DNA of 64,000 bases, from assembly GCA_009192285.1 (NCBI GenBank), contig CM018606.1:1912081-1976080 (forward strand), given 5' to 3'. A model generated the notes under the pieces. It was not told the DNA's origin. It saw only the letters and a list, made by a program, of their open reading frames with translations, and did not search any database. Positions 37,400 through 48,783 of this stretch are shown piece by piece (within the stretch, counting starts at the first letter, position 1; each line of letters begins with the position of its first letter). The position numbers and the translations under genes were made by a program. The DNA is from Morchella semilibera. Lineage: Eukaryota; Ascomycota; Pezizomycetes; Pezizales; Morchellaceae.

Positions 37400-38119
37400 T
37401 AGATAAATCAGTGGGTTCGTGACATAACTAGATCTATTTTATTAACTATAGCTGATCTATACATAATTTGCGTAAAGGATTTCACCGGGAACCTGATTGG
37501 TACCATCCTCCTAAGCAATTACACTAGTAGAAAAGGACTCTGGAGTCTTTGGCGTAAAGGGTCTATATGCCATAAAGATCCAGATACTCCCGTCACAGGT
37601 AGGGCTGGTGTTGAGCATGCCTGTATGAAGTATAATACGGCTGGTATTGACATACCGAGTGATATCTGATGACTCGCTATATTCCTAATATCCTAGGTCA
37701 TAGCAAACCAGATAATTAGTTTGCCATCCCAGATCAGTGGGTACTCGCTCCCGTTACTATGCCTCTCGTAATGGTTTGCGCTGTTTGCTTCCATCACCAC
37801 TCAGTAGATAGCACCTTGAGTTTGGAGGTTTCGGTGCCAAAGGCCACCAATCATGACAACTGTCTATATTATTCCCTTAAGTATTCAGGCCTAGAGAATG
37901 CTCTCAAACTCATCACTCTAAAACCAAAATCCTAAAGACCACCAACATTAGCAGAAACTTCAAAAGCAACCAACCCACGGTCTTGGCGCTGGTCCCCCAT
38001 GCCTGCATCCCGATAACGCACTATCGCCACCCACCCCGCCACGCCCCTAACCCCCTCGAGCCTGCCCGTCCAGTCCACCCCGAGCCCTACTCCCCACAAA
38101 CATCACCATCACAATCAAC

Positions 38120-40037
38120 ATGCCCTCCCCCTCCCCCCGCTCCCCGCCCTCCCCGTCCTCCCCTTCCCCTTCCTCCTCCTCCTCCTCCACCAACTACGGG
38201 AGCGACATCGACATTGACATCGACACCGAGCTCCTCGACTCTACCCAAGACTCCTCCTCTACCGCCGCCGCAAGCAGTGACTACGGCAGCGACATCGACT
38301 TGACCGACATCGACCTCCTCAACCTCCTCGACGGCCCCGTGCATCTATACCCGCCACTCCCTCTTCCAAGGCATGATCTGCTCTCGAGTCGCACCGACGC
38401 CCCGCTTGTGGCGATACAGTATGAAGATTTGGCCGCCCCTCACCAACGTAAGGCCTCATCCGCTCCGCCCTTTCCGTTCCCACGCTCCCGCTTCCGCTGA
38501 CGTCGCGTCTACAGCACCAATACTCCCGACCGTCAGCCCATCGCAGCCCGAAGCCGACGCAGCGGACACTGTACCTGCGCTCCCAGGACGCTCACCATAT
38601 GAGCGGTTCCGGTCGCGGCGGGGGCGTCTGAGTGTCACAGATCTTGTGAGCGGCGTGTGGTGCGAGCAGCAGTTCATGTACTCGCTCGAGACGGGTTTCA
38701 AGCGGCGGACACCAGCGATGGCGAGGGGAACGAAGCTGCACAAGGTGCTGGAGGAGGAGGTGCACACGGCCGTGCCGGTAACGCTTGAGACGCGCGAGGA
38801 CGAGTTCGGACTAAGGCTGTTTAATATGTGCCAGGGGCTGGAGTCGCTCGCCGAATATGGGATGACGAGGGAGTTTGAGGTGTTTGGATGGTTGAGGGGC
38901 GTGTTTATTAGTGGGATTATCGATGAGATCAAGTATGGAAACCCACGGAGGGGTGATACGGAGGAAGGCGCGGAGGTGGAGATAGAGACAGAGACGGAGG
39001 TAGCGGCACAGGCTTCTTCGGGGGATGACGAGAGCTTTACGACCTGCCCGGACGGCGTTCAAAGGATCGTATACATCACCGACACCAAGACCCGCATGAC
39101 GCCTACCGTCCCCAAGGAGTCACAGCAGCTCTCTGCTTCTCTCCAGCTAACCTTCTACCACACGCTCCTCGACTCCTTACCCTCCGTTCCATTCGCCGAC
39201 GTCCTCACGCACAATAATCTCTCCCCGAACGCTCGGCTCTCAGACGCCTTTATCGCCCAGATCGCCTCCCTGCAGAGCACCATCTCCCTCTCAGACCTCC
39301 TCGAAAACAATTCCCTCCCAGGCATGTGGTCGTTCGTCCTCTCCCAGTACGCCAAAGCCATTGACAGCGTCGGCGATACCGTCGGCGTGACCTACCGCTA
39401 CCAGGGCGACGGCAGTGTGATTGCAGAACGCAATTGGCGTATCGAAGACGATACGCGCGAGCGGCATCTCGATGACGTCATGCTGTGGTGGAACGGCCAG
39501 CGGGCGACCAGGGGCGTGTCCATCGAGGAGGCCTGGAAGTGCGGTATGTGTGAGTTCCGGGACGGTTGCACGTGGCGGCTAGGACTGCTGGAGGAGACAC
39601 GGCGCAAGGCGAGGGGCAAAAGCTTTGCGGAGAACGAGAAGGTAAATCCGAGGGGGAAGGTGGAGGTTGACGAGGCGGCGGTGAAGATGGTGAAGAGGGT
39701 CAGGAGGGAGAGGAGAGCGGCGGAGAAGGAGGCGAGTGGAGAGGCGGAGCACGCGGCGGGGGTGGAGAAGAAGCCGAAGAGACGTAGCTCGAGGAAGAAG
39801 AAGAAGGAGGGGGAGGGGGGGGAGCAGAAGGGTACCGCTAGCACTGATGATTCAGCTGCGGAGGTGGTATCTAAGAGGGGTAGAGGGAGGCCAAAGAAGG
39901 TGGAGGAGGAGGTGACACCCAAGAGGGGTAGAGGGAGGCCAAAGAAGGTGGTAGCTGTTGTCACCAATGCTGCTGCCGCTGCGGGTGAGGAAGTGCAGGC
40001 GGTGAAGAAGAGAGGTCGGAGAAAGAAGGAGGCGTAG
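38120..40037 (+). CDS. EXO5: Exonuclease V (DEM1/EXO5) with AT-hook tail
   Basis: Single-strand-specific 5'-3' DNA exonuclease with an Fe-S cluster, used in mitochondrial or nuclear DNA maintenance. Two exons (38120-38447, 38515-40037) encode 616 residues. Residues 1-105 are Ser/Pro/Asp-rich. The core begins RLSVTDLVSGVWCEQQFMYS, then ARGTKLHKVLEEEVH, FISGIIDEIKYG and YITDTKTR (RecB-like D...D-x-K metal site), and SASLQLTFYHTLLDSL. The cluster ligands are visible as C159 and C452/C455/C461 (CGMCEFRDGC). After the core comes a strongly basic tail with two KRGRGRPKK units about 21 residues apart and a final KKRGRRKKEA, which read as AT-hook-like DNA-binding motifs; I do not associate these with yeast Exo5. 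The ATG at 38120 lies close behind several non-ATG open codons and gives the longest coherent N-terminus. Confidence 0.93.
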
Positions 40038-41417
40038 AGATATTTTTAACCTGTTTGTCTGCGCTGTTAATTCCTTGTTGTGTTATGTACTATTAGTTTT
40101 AACCAGGGGTAGAAGGGGGGTAGATGTACATACAGCGTTCTTTAATTCAGAGTGGATGGTCTGAGTTTATAAAATTTAAGTAGTGTTGAATCAGCCGCTT
40201 TTTTCTTTCTTTCTGAATCTCCTGATTTGTTGTAGTTGGCCGTTGGATATATTGAATGACTATGCAGATGCTATCCGGGGGCCTTTGACTGTAATCGTAT
40301 GGGTAGAGGGTTAGCCCAGTCAGTTCAAGTTTCCTTGAAGTGGTGGGGTGGGTTGTGGGGATCTCATAGCATACAATTGATGAATCAAGAAGAAGGGGAG
40401 AAAATGTTATGGTTGTTTGAGACCGAGTGACAGCGAGTGAGAAGTCATGAACCGTGGCGTTGGGAAGGGGTGGTGTTTGTCTAAAAGATTTGACGGTTCA
40501 ATGTCTTTGATGGTTGTCTTCGATTGATCGATCAAGCACATACAGAGGTACTTACTCGTAGTAGAAGCATCAATTAATCCAAGGCCTCAGTTTATCAAGT
40601 CACGTCCCCCCACCCAATACCTCGCCAAATCCGGTTAGGCTTAGGCTATACCATCAAATTATAACGGCCTGTGTCTTCGTGGGTTGGAATATGCCTTTCA
40701 AACACCAACCATCAGTACTACATGAGCCAGAGGGCATTCCATTATCTCATGACCCTATGTGTACTTACATTAATGTACCCAAGATTTCCCCTGGGGGCCA
40801 GCCTGGTGGATGGCGGGGTGTTTTTCAGCCAATGTATCACCACTAGATCAGATAACTGAAGGGGGTGATGTACGCTGGCTCATTATCGCTTGTCCGTCTA
40901 ACCAGTGTTAATGCTCTACCTAACGAGGTCCTGACAATTCGTGCCCGTTTTATGGCCACATGTTGCGAAAGCAATCGTGTTGTTTCACCCAGGTTTCTTC
41001 CACCAGAACTAGGCGGCCTGAGATATTGGTTTCGTTTGGTTTCGAACCGGGGCGTGACATTGTTACGCCTAAAGCATTTCGGTGGTGGGGATGATTGATG
41101 ACTAAATTGATATGGAGAACGAATCACATACACAAAAGATCCCAAAACTGCCAAGATCTTGAAAGCTGTTGGCAAGAAGATAGAATGGTAAGATAAATGG
41201 TGTAACATGATGTTTACCAGTCAATAATAATTGTTCAGAGTGTCAAGAAAAAGATGACAATCATAGAAAAGAGACATAATCATAACACAAAACGAACATA
41301 CGACGCGGACACACCAAAGCCAATCAGAGGCCGTCAAGCAAATAAAGAAAAGATAAGGAATACAAGGTTTGTCTACAAAAAATTAGGATTGCGATGAGTA
41401 TCTGGCGAGGTGGCCAA
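40038..41417. other. Intergenic region
   Basis: The 3' side of EXO5, then AT-rich spacer. A cluster of CGAGTGA-type words occurs at about 40424-40442 (CGAGTGACAGCGAGTGAG). The segment 40866-41061 has an end reminiscent of a Ty3-type LTR (see rejected observations). No gene is supported. Confidence 0.4.
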
Positions 41418-41960
41418 CTAGCACCAGTTCTCAGGTAAATCCGTTGGTGACCACCCTTTTTCGGAGAGTGAGGACATGGGTCCGGTATCAGACGAATCTA
41501 TGACGCCCCATTGAGCGAGATCTAGACATTGAAAGATCTTCCCATATTCTTGCACAATGTCTTCAAGGTAAGCACCCGAAGAGAGAGTGATTTTGGATCC
41601 CGGCGGAGTGGAGGAATGGTTTTGGTGCAGGGATGGTGATGGTGAGGTGGGAGCGGTTAACTGCCGATACAGCATCAGAACAGGCCTCTAAAGGAGCATA
41701 ATGCGAAAGTAAATGCACATACCATCGGTAGCGGTAGTAGGGTGAAGATTGGGTATAGAATCAGGGGATGGAACAGTAAGGGGCCGATGCTGTTCTTGTT
41801 GCCTACGCTCCATAGTTGTTGGCTTTTTACGTCTTTGACTTTGATAATACCTCCTCGCCCTCGCACGATCAGAATTAACACCCTAGGGAAGAGAAAGTTA
41901 GTTGTATTACCAACCCGACGAAGTCGAAACCGAAAAAGGCTTCACAGACTCAAAGGGCAT
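41418..41960 (-). CDS. Possible small hypothetical gene, three exons
   Basis: A model with ATG at 41960 and exons 41960-41911, 41882-41723 and 41687-41418 uses the introns GTAATA...CTAG and GTATGT...TTAG and stays in frame for 159 residues. The C-terminal exon (LSSGAYLEDIVQEYGKIFQC, then DLAQWGVIDSSDTG and SPTDLPENWC) looks like real coding sequence. Exon 2 is doubtful, because another of its frames (RARRYYQSQRRKKPTTMERR) looks equally protein-like. No known domain is recognised. The gene start lies only 16 bp from the MITE at 41977. Both the existence and the exact structure are uncertain. Confidence 0.33.
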
Positions 41961-41976
41961 AGCATACATGTAATTA

Positions 41977-42087
41977 GGGCCTATTTGGCAACCAGACAAA
42001 ACGGGGTCTCCAAGGATCAACAAAAAGATTGTTGAAACGGAGTTTACAAGGGTGAAAACTCCGTTTTGGCCTGTTGTCAAACGGGCC
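41977..42087. mobile_element. Tiny MITE with TTA target duplication (PIF/Harbinger-Tourist-like)
   Basis: The left end GGGCCTATTTGGCAACCAGA and the reverse complement of the right end GGCCCGTTTGACAACAGGCC match over about 28 nt, through AAAACGG. TTA flanks both sides (41974-41976 and 42088-42090). The GGGCCTGTTTGG-type end plus a 3-bp TTA duplication is the pattern of Tourist/Harbinger elements. It is 111 bp, nearly a foldback, and has no coding capacity. Confidence 0.75.
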
Positions 42088-42708
42088 TTAATATCTACCA
42101 GATGGGTAGATATTGAGAGGCAGGCATGCTCCAGGTGGGTATATGCTGCAATTCAAACCTGAACCAGGTGGATTCACGTTTGACTGAATCTAACAGGAAC
42201 AAAACCTGAGATCCGAAAGGAAAACACATGACAGGTGGACATAAGTTTCCCAACAAGTTTGAAAATCGCAGAACAAACAGCTAAGGATGAGAAAAACGCT
42301 ACTTTTAGGTGGGAGGCCGCGAGTAACGCACAGGCGCGTGGTCGATGTAATGCAGTAAATCCCACAGCTCGTAATTTATACACATCTTAACCACCATGCC
42401 TTGGGATTATTCTGATTACATGTATTTCACAGGAAGGGGGAAGTATCAGTATGGGTATATAAAATCAACGTGGCCTGGCGCTAGATGTTAGCCCTACATA
42501 GTGTGACGCGCACACACGCATCCCCAACCCGAGTATACATACATGTATCTTATCGATTCGATTGGACTCTCCATCCTTTAATCTTTTAATATAATACGGC
42601 AAGCTTTATATCATAAATTCTCACTCGTTGGTAGCTACATAAGTATATAAAAACCTATTTTATCATGCACAGAACCAAGTCTTACTATCTAGTGTTACGA
42701 ACTTATGG
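42088..42708. other. Intergenic region
   Basis: AT-rich spacer between the MITE and the 3' end of the kinase gene. It contains three TACATGTA-like words. No gene is seen. Confidence 0.45.
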
Positions 42709-44288
42709 TTAACACACCTGGCCAACTCCTCTAAAAAGCTCATGTTCCATCACCTCCTTCGCCGTCAATCTCTTCCCACCTTCATACACTAGTAGCCTCC
42801 CTACCAAATCTCTGACCTCTGCACTCGCCCCCGGTAGCAGTTCCTCCCATTTCTTCGGCGAAAACATATGAAACAGTATCTTCCCAAAGTCTGGGAACTG
42901 TCTCGCCTCCGGCCACGTCTCTGTCGTCGGCGTCCCCAGTTTCCCAAAGATGCTCCCCACCAACCGCAACTCGCTCCCCAGGTCCCCAGCATTAAAGAAT
43001 GTCTCCACCTCGTCGTCCTGTGGCGGCATGAAGCACTCTGCAACAACACAGCCAAACGCCCACATGTCCAGCTCGGGCCCGTACGCTCGCCACCCAAACA
43101 GGATCTCGGGCGGCCGGTACGCCGTCGTCCCTACATCCGTGATCTTCTCATCCGCGGGCTCACTCGCTGCGTCACCCGCGCACCAAGCGATGCCAAAGTC
43201 TGCTAGGACCACTGCCGCGCCAGTGTCAGAGACAAGGATATTACTCGGCTTCACATCACGATGGATGACGTTGTGCTCGTGGCACCAGTGTAGTGCCTCC
43301 GCCGTCTGTCGGAGTATCGTCAAGCGCGCCGCTAGCGTGAGCTCCTTCCCGCCCGGGTTGTCGTGTAGGAGGATGTTGAGGTCATAGTTGTAGAACGGGA
43401 AGACAAGGGCAAAGCTCGACGGCGGGAGGGTGAACGATTCGAGCAGTGGTATGATATTAGCGTTTCCGGCCAGGAGGGTGAGAATGCGGGCCTCGCGCTT
43501 GGAATCGTGTGGCGCGATCATGGTCGCGGGATTGGTGAGCTTTAGAGCCACGAGTTGGTATGCAGGCTGGTGCGGGTGCGAGGTCGCTCGATATATGGTC
43601 GAGAAGAGGCCTGAGGCGTGGTGGTGGCACGACGTGTACTTACCTAGGGTTGTGCCGCCGACGACGACATCGGTATCGCTGAATGTGAAGCCGTTGGGCG
43701 TGGGCGGCGAGAAAGGCGGCGAGGGAGTGGGAAGGTGGACGGTTTTGGTGTCGAGGCCAATGATCTTCGATTTCCACGCCGTGACGTACTCTTCCTGTTC
43801 AGAGTGATAACCAGTGAATCAGCGAGTGATAATTGGTGAAGTGGGTTACAACAAAAAAAAGCACCTCTTCAGCATTTATGAGGTGTCACGTGACACAGGA
43901 ATAATTGGATATGCAAGGCTAGCAATCGGTTGGGAGGGGAAAAATGATCACGGCGAGAAAAGAATTTTCAGTTACCTCTGTATCAGCATCGTTGAAGCAT
44001 TGCGTCTCTATTTCCTGAGCAGTTTTGAGCGCCTGGGAGTGCTGTAATGTGGGGTCTAGTCTTAATGATGAGGCTCTGCGGAAAGCACAAAATGGGGTTA
44101 AAAAAGAGCGTCAACAACATCATATAAACGTGGGGCGGTAATATACCGGGAGTGGCAACAAACTAGTGGGGAAAGGGGGGGGTAAAGGAAAAGAAAATAT
44201 CGAATGGGACCAACATTAGATCAATGACAGTAAATCTATCCGTGAAGCTAAGAGTTGATTTCCACGACGATTGTGTGTTCGAGGACAT
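42709..44288 (-). CDS. CDK-like/CDK-activating-type serine/threonine kinase
   Basis: Proposed exons on the minus strand are 44288-44229, 44041-43976 and 43794-42709, giving 403 residues if the in-frame segment 43611-43643 is kept or 392 if it is spliced. Kinase landmarks: ATP-loop region GLFSTIYRA, catalytic Lys in VALKL (K127), alpha-C Glu in KREARIL (E143), catalytic loop VIHRDVKPSNIL (D222), metal-binding DFG (D241), activation segment DVGTTAYRPPEILFG, and WAFGCVVAE. The APE position reads PPE and the T-loop has VGTTAYRPPE, as in CMGC kinases of the Csk1/CAK group. The C-lobe is short, with LRLVGSIFGKLGTPTTETWP and HMFSPKKWEELLPGAS, the CMGC insert region. The first exon (MSSNTQSSWKSTLSFTDRFT) is the least certain, since its donor GTCATT is weak. 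The substrate is unknown; a CAK-like role is inferred from the family. Confidence 0.85.
43884..43895. promoter_or_regulatory. Perfect 12-bp palindrome TGTCACGTGACA in kinase intron 2
   Basis: Perfect palindrome around a TCACGTGA core, the type of site bound by bHLH factors such as Cbf1. It lies in the 181-nt intron of the kinase gene, beside two GAGTGAT words. Binding is not shown. Confidence 0.4.
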
Positions 44289-45651
44289 TGCTAGTAGTAT
44301 AGTAAAATGCCGTAGTGATGCTGGTTGCGGGAAGGTCGTGTGAGTTGCGAGGGAGCCGGGTTTTTCTGCGTGGGTGCGGGGATAAAGGGCAGAGGTTGAG
44401 GAAGAGGGGGGGGGAGAAAACCCGCCCTTTCCTTTTGATTTTATGGATGGAAATTTATTCAGACAGGTCTTTTAAGCGAAGCAGTTATTCTCTCCTCGTA
44501 CAATCAATCACGGCACACACACACCACGCACACACACTCATACGCCAGCTGTTATAGAGAAAGAGAAGGTGAAAGTGGTGGAAGGAAGTGATTAGAAGAG
44601 TGTAGAGGAATTGTACCCTATCCGAGGCTTTTGTTGTTCTGTGTGACAAACAGGCACTTCTTGTATGGTGTTCCATAGCACTTTGGAGAGCGCTTTTTTT
44701 TTTCTCTTTTATACAGGCTTGACAGTTCCACCCGGAGAATCTACTTGTCACCGTTCCCACGATTTTCCCGGGGTGTAGGCAGGTGGTTGTGGAGAGTGGC
44801 TAAGTGACTACGCCACTACATTACATAGGAGGTATTTTATAGGGCCAATATGGCTCTGTAGGTATAATATGCATAATGGGATGATATTACCCTTTCATGC
44901 AGAGTACTCAAGAGTACATACTAACTTGTAGGTACATTCTGTTGGCACTCGTACAGCAAGCCACATCATCTCGGCTGCTAGGAGACAGGCAAGTGTTGGT
45001 AAAATTAGGAGGGGAGAGTAATTGCTGCACTTGCATGCAGTATTTAAATAGAGAATGCTAAACGAGTGCTGAGAATCCAGTGAAGCAGATGTTGATGTCT
45101 GAAAGTATGTTTATCCCGAGTATTTTCAGAGCATGCACCAAACGGTATATGGTACTCTAGAGTGCATGCCGACTTCTAATTAAGTAGCTGCTCCAATCCC
45201 TCCTGTCTTTACAGACATACTGCCCGCATCATCCTCCCCCATGTAAGACAACCACACGGACTTGACTGACAGAATGAGACCCGACTGACTGATTGACACC
45301 TAACCCACTCATCTTTCCTCTCTCAGAATTCCCCCCCCCCGTCCCCTTCCTGCATCTCATCCGTCCGCCTCACACTCGTCAACATACATATACCCATCTA
45401 CTACCAGCTACTAATACTAGAATCCACCTACATACTCTAACCTAACTAACTGTCGCCTGTATTCACCACACACATCCCATCAGTCTATCGACAACACCCC
45501 TCTCCACACCCCTTATCAGCATCGTCATCGATCGCTACTGTTATTATATAACTTCCTCCTACACTCTTCTGCGCTTCCCTGACACTCGCTGGGGATTGTT
45601 GAAGGCGTGCGAAAGGAACTCGAAGTAGACGGAAGAAGAAAAAACTACACC
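44289..45651. other. Intergenic region between divergent genes (kinase and SYP1 promoters)
   Basis: Contains the kinase leader, a CACACA-rich stretch at about 44510-44540, a 10-nt C run at 45331-45340, and a long pyrimidine-rich 5' leader of SYP1 at about 45340-45590. No gene is supported. Confidence 0.5.
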
Positions 45652-48600
45652 ATGGAACTATCACGTTCCGAATACCCGGGCATTGTGGTTTGTGTTTTCC
45701 CTCATTTATTTTCCACTCACAGCAGGTGCCATTGCCATTGCCTTACTCCCCTCTCCCAGGGCCATGTTATCCTGTTTATTGGACGAACTATTGATCGCTG
45801 ACATTGTCTGGGATGCTCTTCGTCCCATTTCCAACCCCCCGTGTAGAGCTCTGTACATCCAACGCCTGCAGTCAAGATTCTCCGGGATCGGTTACAGAGA
45901 GTGCAGACCCTAAACCTCGAGATCGCCGATTGGCTTCAGGTACCATACCACTCCACGCGCCTGGTTGGCTAGCAGCTAGCTAGCTAGCTCGCGAAAGCGA
46001 TCTTCTCCCCGCTAAACCGTATCGCTAGGAACGCCGACGGGTCGAGGAAGCTTACGCACAAGGGCTGAATAAACTCGCAAAGCGAACGATACAGGGGGAC
46101 GGTACGGACTTGGGGTAAGTCACCCCACGGTTTTTTTTTCCCTAGCCCTTTTTGTTTGCCTTTGGAGGTTGCTTTTGTCAATTGCACGCCCTTTTCCTCA
46201 CACATTTTGTTCCCCTCATTTTCAGGGTGTTTCAAGGTCCATGGACTCGTATCGCCAGCTCAACCACGGCCCTGGCAACCTCGCACCAGGAGTTTGCGCA
46301 GCGCATCGACGTGGAGGTGGAGCGCCCGCTCAGGGACTTTACGAACAAGAATGCGGAATGGTCGGGAATGAAGAGCATGGAAATGACTTTGGCGGCCGCG
46401 GCAAAGGCCGTTGACCAGGCGGAGGAAAAGTCCGAGAAGATCAAGCGACGAGGCCAGAAGGCAAAGCATGCACATGTGGCTGAGGTGGCAAAGGCAGTCG
46501 AGAGCGCGAACAGCGAGTGGGAGAGCCAGGCACCATTTGCATTTGAAAAGTTCCAGGCGGCGGACGAGAGCCGGTGTAATCACTTGCGGGATGCCCTGAC
46601 GACGTGGCAGACACTGGAGCTGGACCAGGCGCAGAGGAATATGCAGGCGGCTGAGACGACACTGAACGCAATTTTGGATATCAACACCGATGAGGAGATC
46701 AAGGGGTTTGCGAACAAGGTTACGGCAGGGAAGGCGAAGATTGAGAGGCTGGGAAGCCGAACGGGCAGCAGCGGTGGCCCACCAGTGCCAGGTATGCCGT
46801 CAACACCATCCATTGTTACAGATGATGCTGTCAGTGTTCACACCTCCGGCTCCGGAGGAGGTTCAGGAGGAGGTATGTTTGAATTAGCCAAGCTCCGTAT
46901 CTCAATGAACTGACAGGATTTAAAGGCCCTTCTTTAGGTCTTAAGCGGCTAGGAACTGTCCTCAGAGGGCGGAATCGAAACAGCTCCATCCCCTACTTTA
47001 GGACGGCATCACCAGATAAACGTCCCGGTTCAGATGGCAAGGGAGGCCCTGGCCGGGGAGGCCATGGGCTTATGCCCCCGTCACCGGCATCACCTTCGAA
47101 CAATGGCCTCTCTCCTGAACATCACTCTATCGGGGCCCCTGGCAGTGCAACACCCCCGAGGCCTTCAACTGGAAATGGTGCGCCGTCTGCACCAATTACG
47201 AATGGAGAGAGCCGCCCCGAGACTGCAACGACTCTACCCGAGAGTAATCAGATGACAGGCACAGTTACTCCTTCTGTGACCGTCACAGCTTCTGAGGTTG
47301 GTCTAGTTGTGAGATTTTCATAGGGTGGAAACGAGCTGATTATATTAGCCTCAAACTGACTCCGAAGGATACACGATTCCACCACCAGTTCATGATATTG
47401 GGCAAAGCTCAATACCAGATGAAGCCACTGAGTGAGATCCCTTGGTAATACTCGGGGTGTAAAATGGGCTTGGGCTAACAAAACTGAAAAGCGAACAAAG
47501 CCAGCCTCAATTCAAAGTTGAGATTAAAAACGATGTAATCCATGAGGAGGAAGAGGAGGCAGATGCCGCATTATCAAAAGTCACATCTACGCTGAGAGCA
47601 GTAAGTTATCACGTGATAATGACTAGTAATAAGCTGATGTTGGACACAGCAACAACAAAATACTGTTTCTCGAAGAACAAGGGGTCGGAGGGATGCTAGT
47701 CAAGTGCGAAATACAATGTTTATTCCGAACCCACAAGACTTTGAAACGCCTTCGTCGCCCCCGCTTACTCCAATTAAATACACACCTAAATCGTCCAATG
47801 CCGCTTCCGAGTGTGCCTCGGATACCTTATCAATACGGTCTTCAAGATCCATAGTAAGCGTTACGAACGCCCAGATGAGGCATCCAGATTTAAACGAACT
47901 GGGGCTTTCAGCGTCGTTGATAGAAGCCATAAACATGTCTTTTGAAAACGGCATTCCAATAAGAACTCAAGTCAATGGCGAAATCGCCGTTGCATACAAT
48001 CCCCATGACACCCCCTCACACCCTACCTCGGAGATCCTCCGAATCGATAACTTCAGCCTGTTAGAGAAAGTAGCTCCAAACCCGGCATTCATAACAGCTG
48101 TGCCCGACCATGTTGCAGAGTACTCCCTTTCCCTTGCAAACATTCACAGAACCTCTGTTGCATTCAAGTATCAGATCCACGTTGACGAAACCAATATGAA
48201 TGCTTTCGCTCCAATCATTGTCAGCCCTATATGGCGGCTTGAGCCCCACCAGAGCTCGGTCATTGTGCACTGGAAGCCTAACCCGCTGTTCCGACGCCTG
48301 AATGGCACCACTGGCGCGTTCACAATGAAGAACGTGGTTTTCTCCGCTGGTGTTGAGGGCGCCACAACTACGTCATGTCAGTCCAAGCCTGTTGGCGCTT
48401 TCTCGCGAGAACGGAGCCGCCTGGTATGGAGGCTGAGTGATGTTTCTATCAACCCAGAGGATGTAGAAGGCGGTGCTGGAAAGCTTGTTGCACGGTTCGC
48501 TACCGAAAGCCAGGCACGGAGCCAGCCTGTCGACGTTAGGTGGGAGGTCTCAGGGGAGGATGCAAGCAGCGTTGGGAGCGGGATCGCGCTGTCCGTAAAG

Positions 48601-48783
48601 GAAAGGGTCGAGGCTGCACCCACAGAGGAGAAGGAACCGGAAGACCCCTTTGCAGATGCGGAGGCTAAGAGCATGGTTAGCACTGATGTTGTTATTGCTG
48701 GCGGGGAGGAGTGGAAGGGCGTGGCGACGGTGAGGAAGGTTCTTAGTGGGAAGTATGTGGCTAACCAACAGAGAGATAACTGA
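45652..48783 (+). CDS. SYP1: Muniscin: F-BAR and mu-homology endocytic protein (SYP1/FCHO)
   Basis: Early-arriving endocytic adaptor that bends membrane and recruits cargo and AP-2. Eight exons (45652-45687, 45847-45939, 46029-46114, 46226-46872, 46917-47296, 47349-47431, 47492-47600, 47650-48783) encode 855 residues, frame-consistent throughout. The N-terminus (MELSRSEYPGIV, then AVKILRDRLQRVQTLNLEIA and DWLQERRRVEEAYAQGL) begins the F-BAR domain, which continues to about residue 250 with HQEFAQRIDVEVERPLRDF and long helices. A Pro/Ser/Gly-rich linker follows, including RPGSDGKGGPGRGG. The C-terminal about 265 residues form the mu-homology domain, starting LGLSASLIEAINMSFENGIP. The tiny exons 1-3 are easily missed. 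It is functionally related to the AP-2 sigma gene at 13.4 kb. Confidence 0.93.
47606..47619. promoter_or_regulatory. Perfect 14-bp palindrome TTATCACGTGATAA at the start of a SYP1 intron
   Basis: The palindrome begins 5 nt inside intron 7 (which starts GTAAG), so it overlaps the splice-donor side. The TCACGTGA core matches bHLH-type sites; alternatively it could form a small hairpin at the donor. No function is shown. Confidence 0.4.

Larger units (their letters stand above)
33952..38119. other. Long intergenic region with two adjacent MITEs
   Basis: About 4.2 kb with no supported gene. It contains a GA microsatellite at about 34263-34281, T/A runs, a 13-nt C run at 36481-36493, the two TIR elements at 36917-37089 and 37192-37399, and a CGAGTGATATC motif at 37656-37666. 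The 141-codon Ser-rich open frame at about 35009 has no homology that I recognise. The last ~140 nt are the pyrimidine-rich leader of EXO5. Confidence 0.5.

Noticed and set aside
39398-39967. Long open frame antisense to EXO5 (also antisense frames at 32322-32876 and 31697-32200)
   Set aside because: Mirror of GC-rich codons and repeats in the real genes; no independent start context or homology.
40866-41061. Segment whose minus strand starts TGTCACGCCCCGG, like the end of a Ty3-type LTR
   Set aside because: No matching target duplication, no second LTR and no internal region found; at most an old, broken solo-LTR fossil.
41035-41062. GGTTCGAAACC on the minus strand, like a tRNA B box
   Set aside because: The flanks cannot form a T stem and there is no A box or acceptor stem; not a tRNA. 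No other tRNA candidate was seen in the window.
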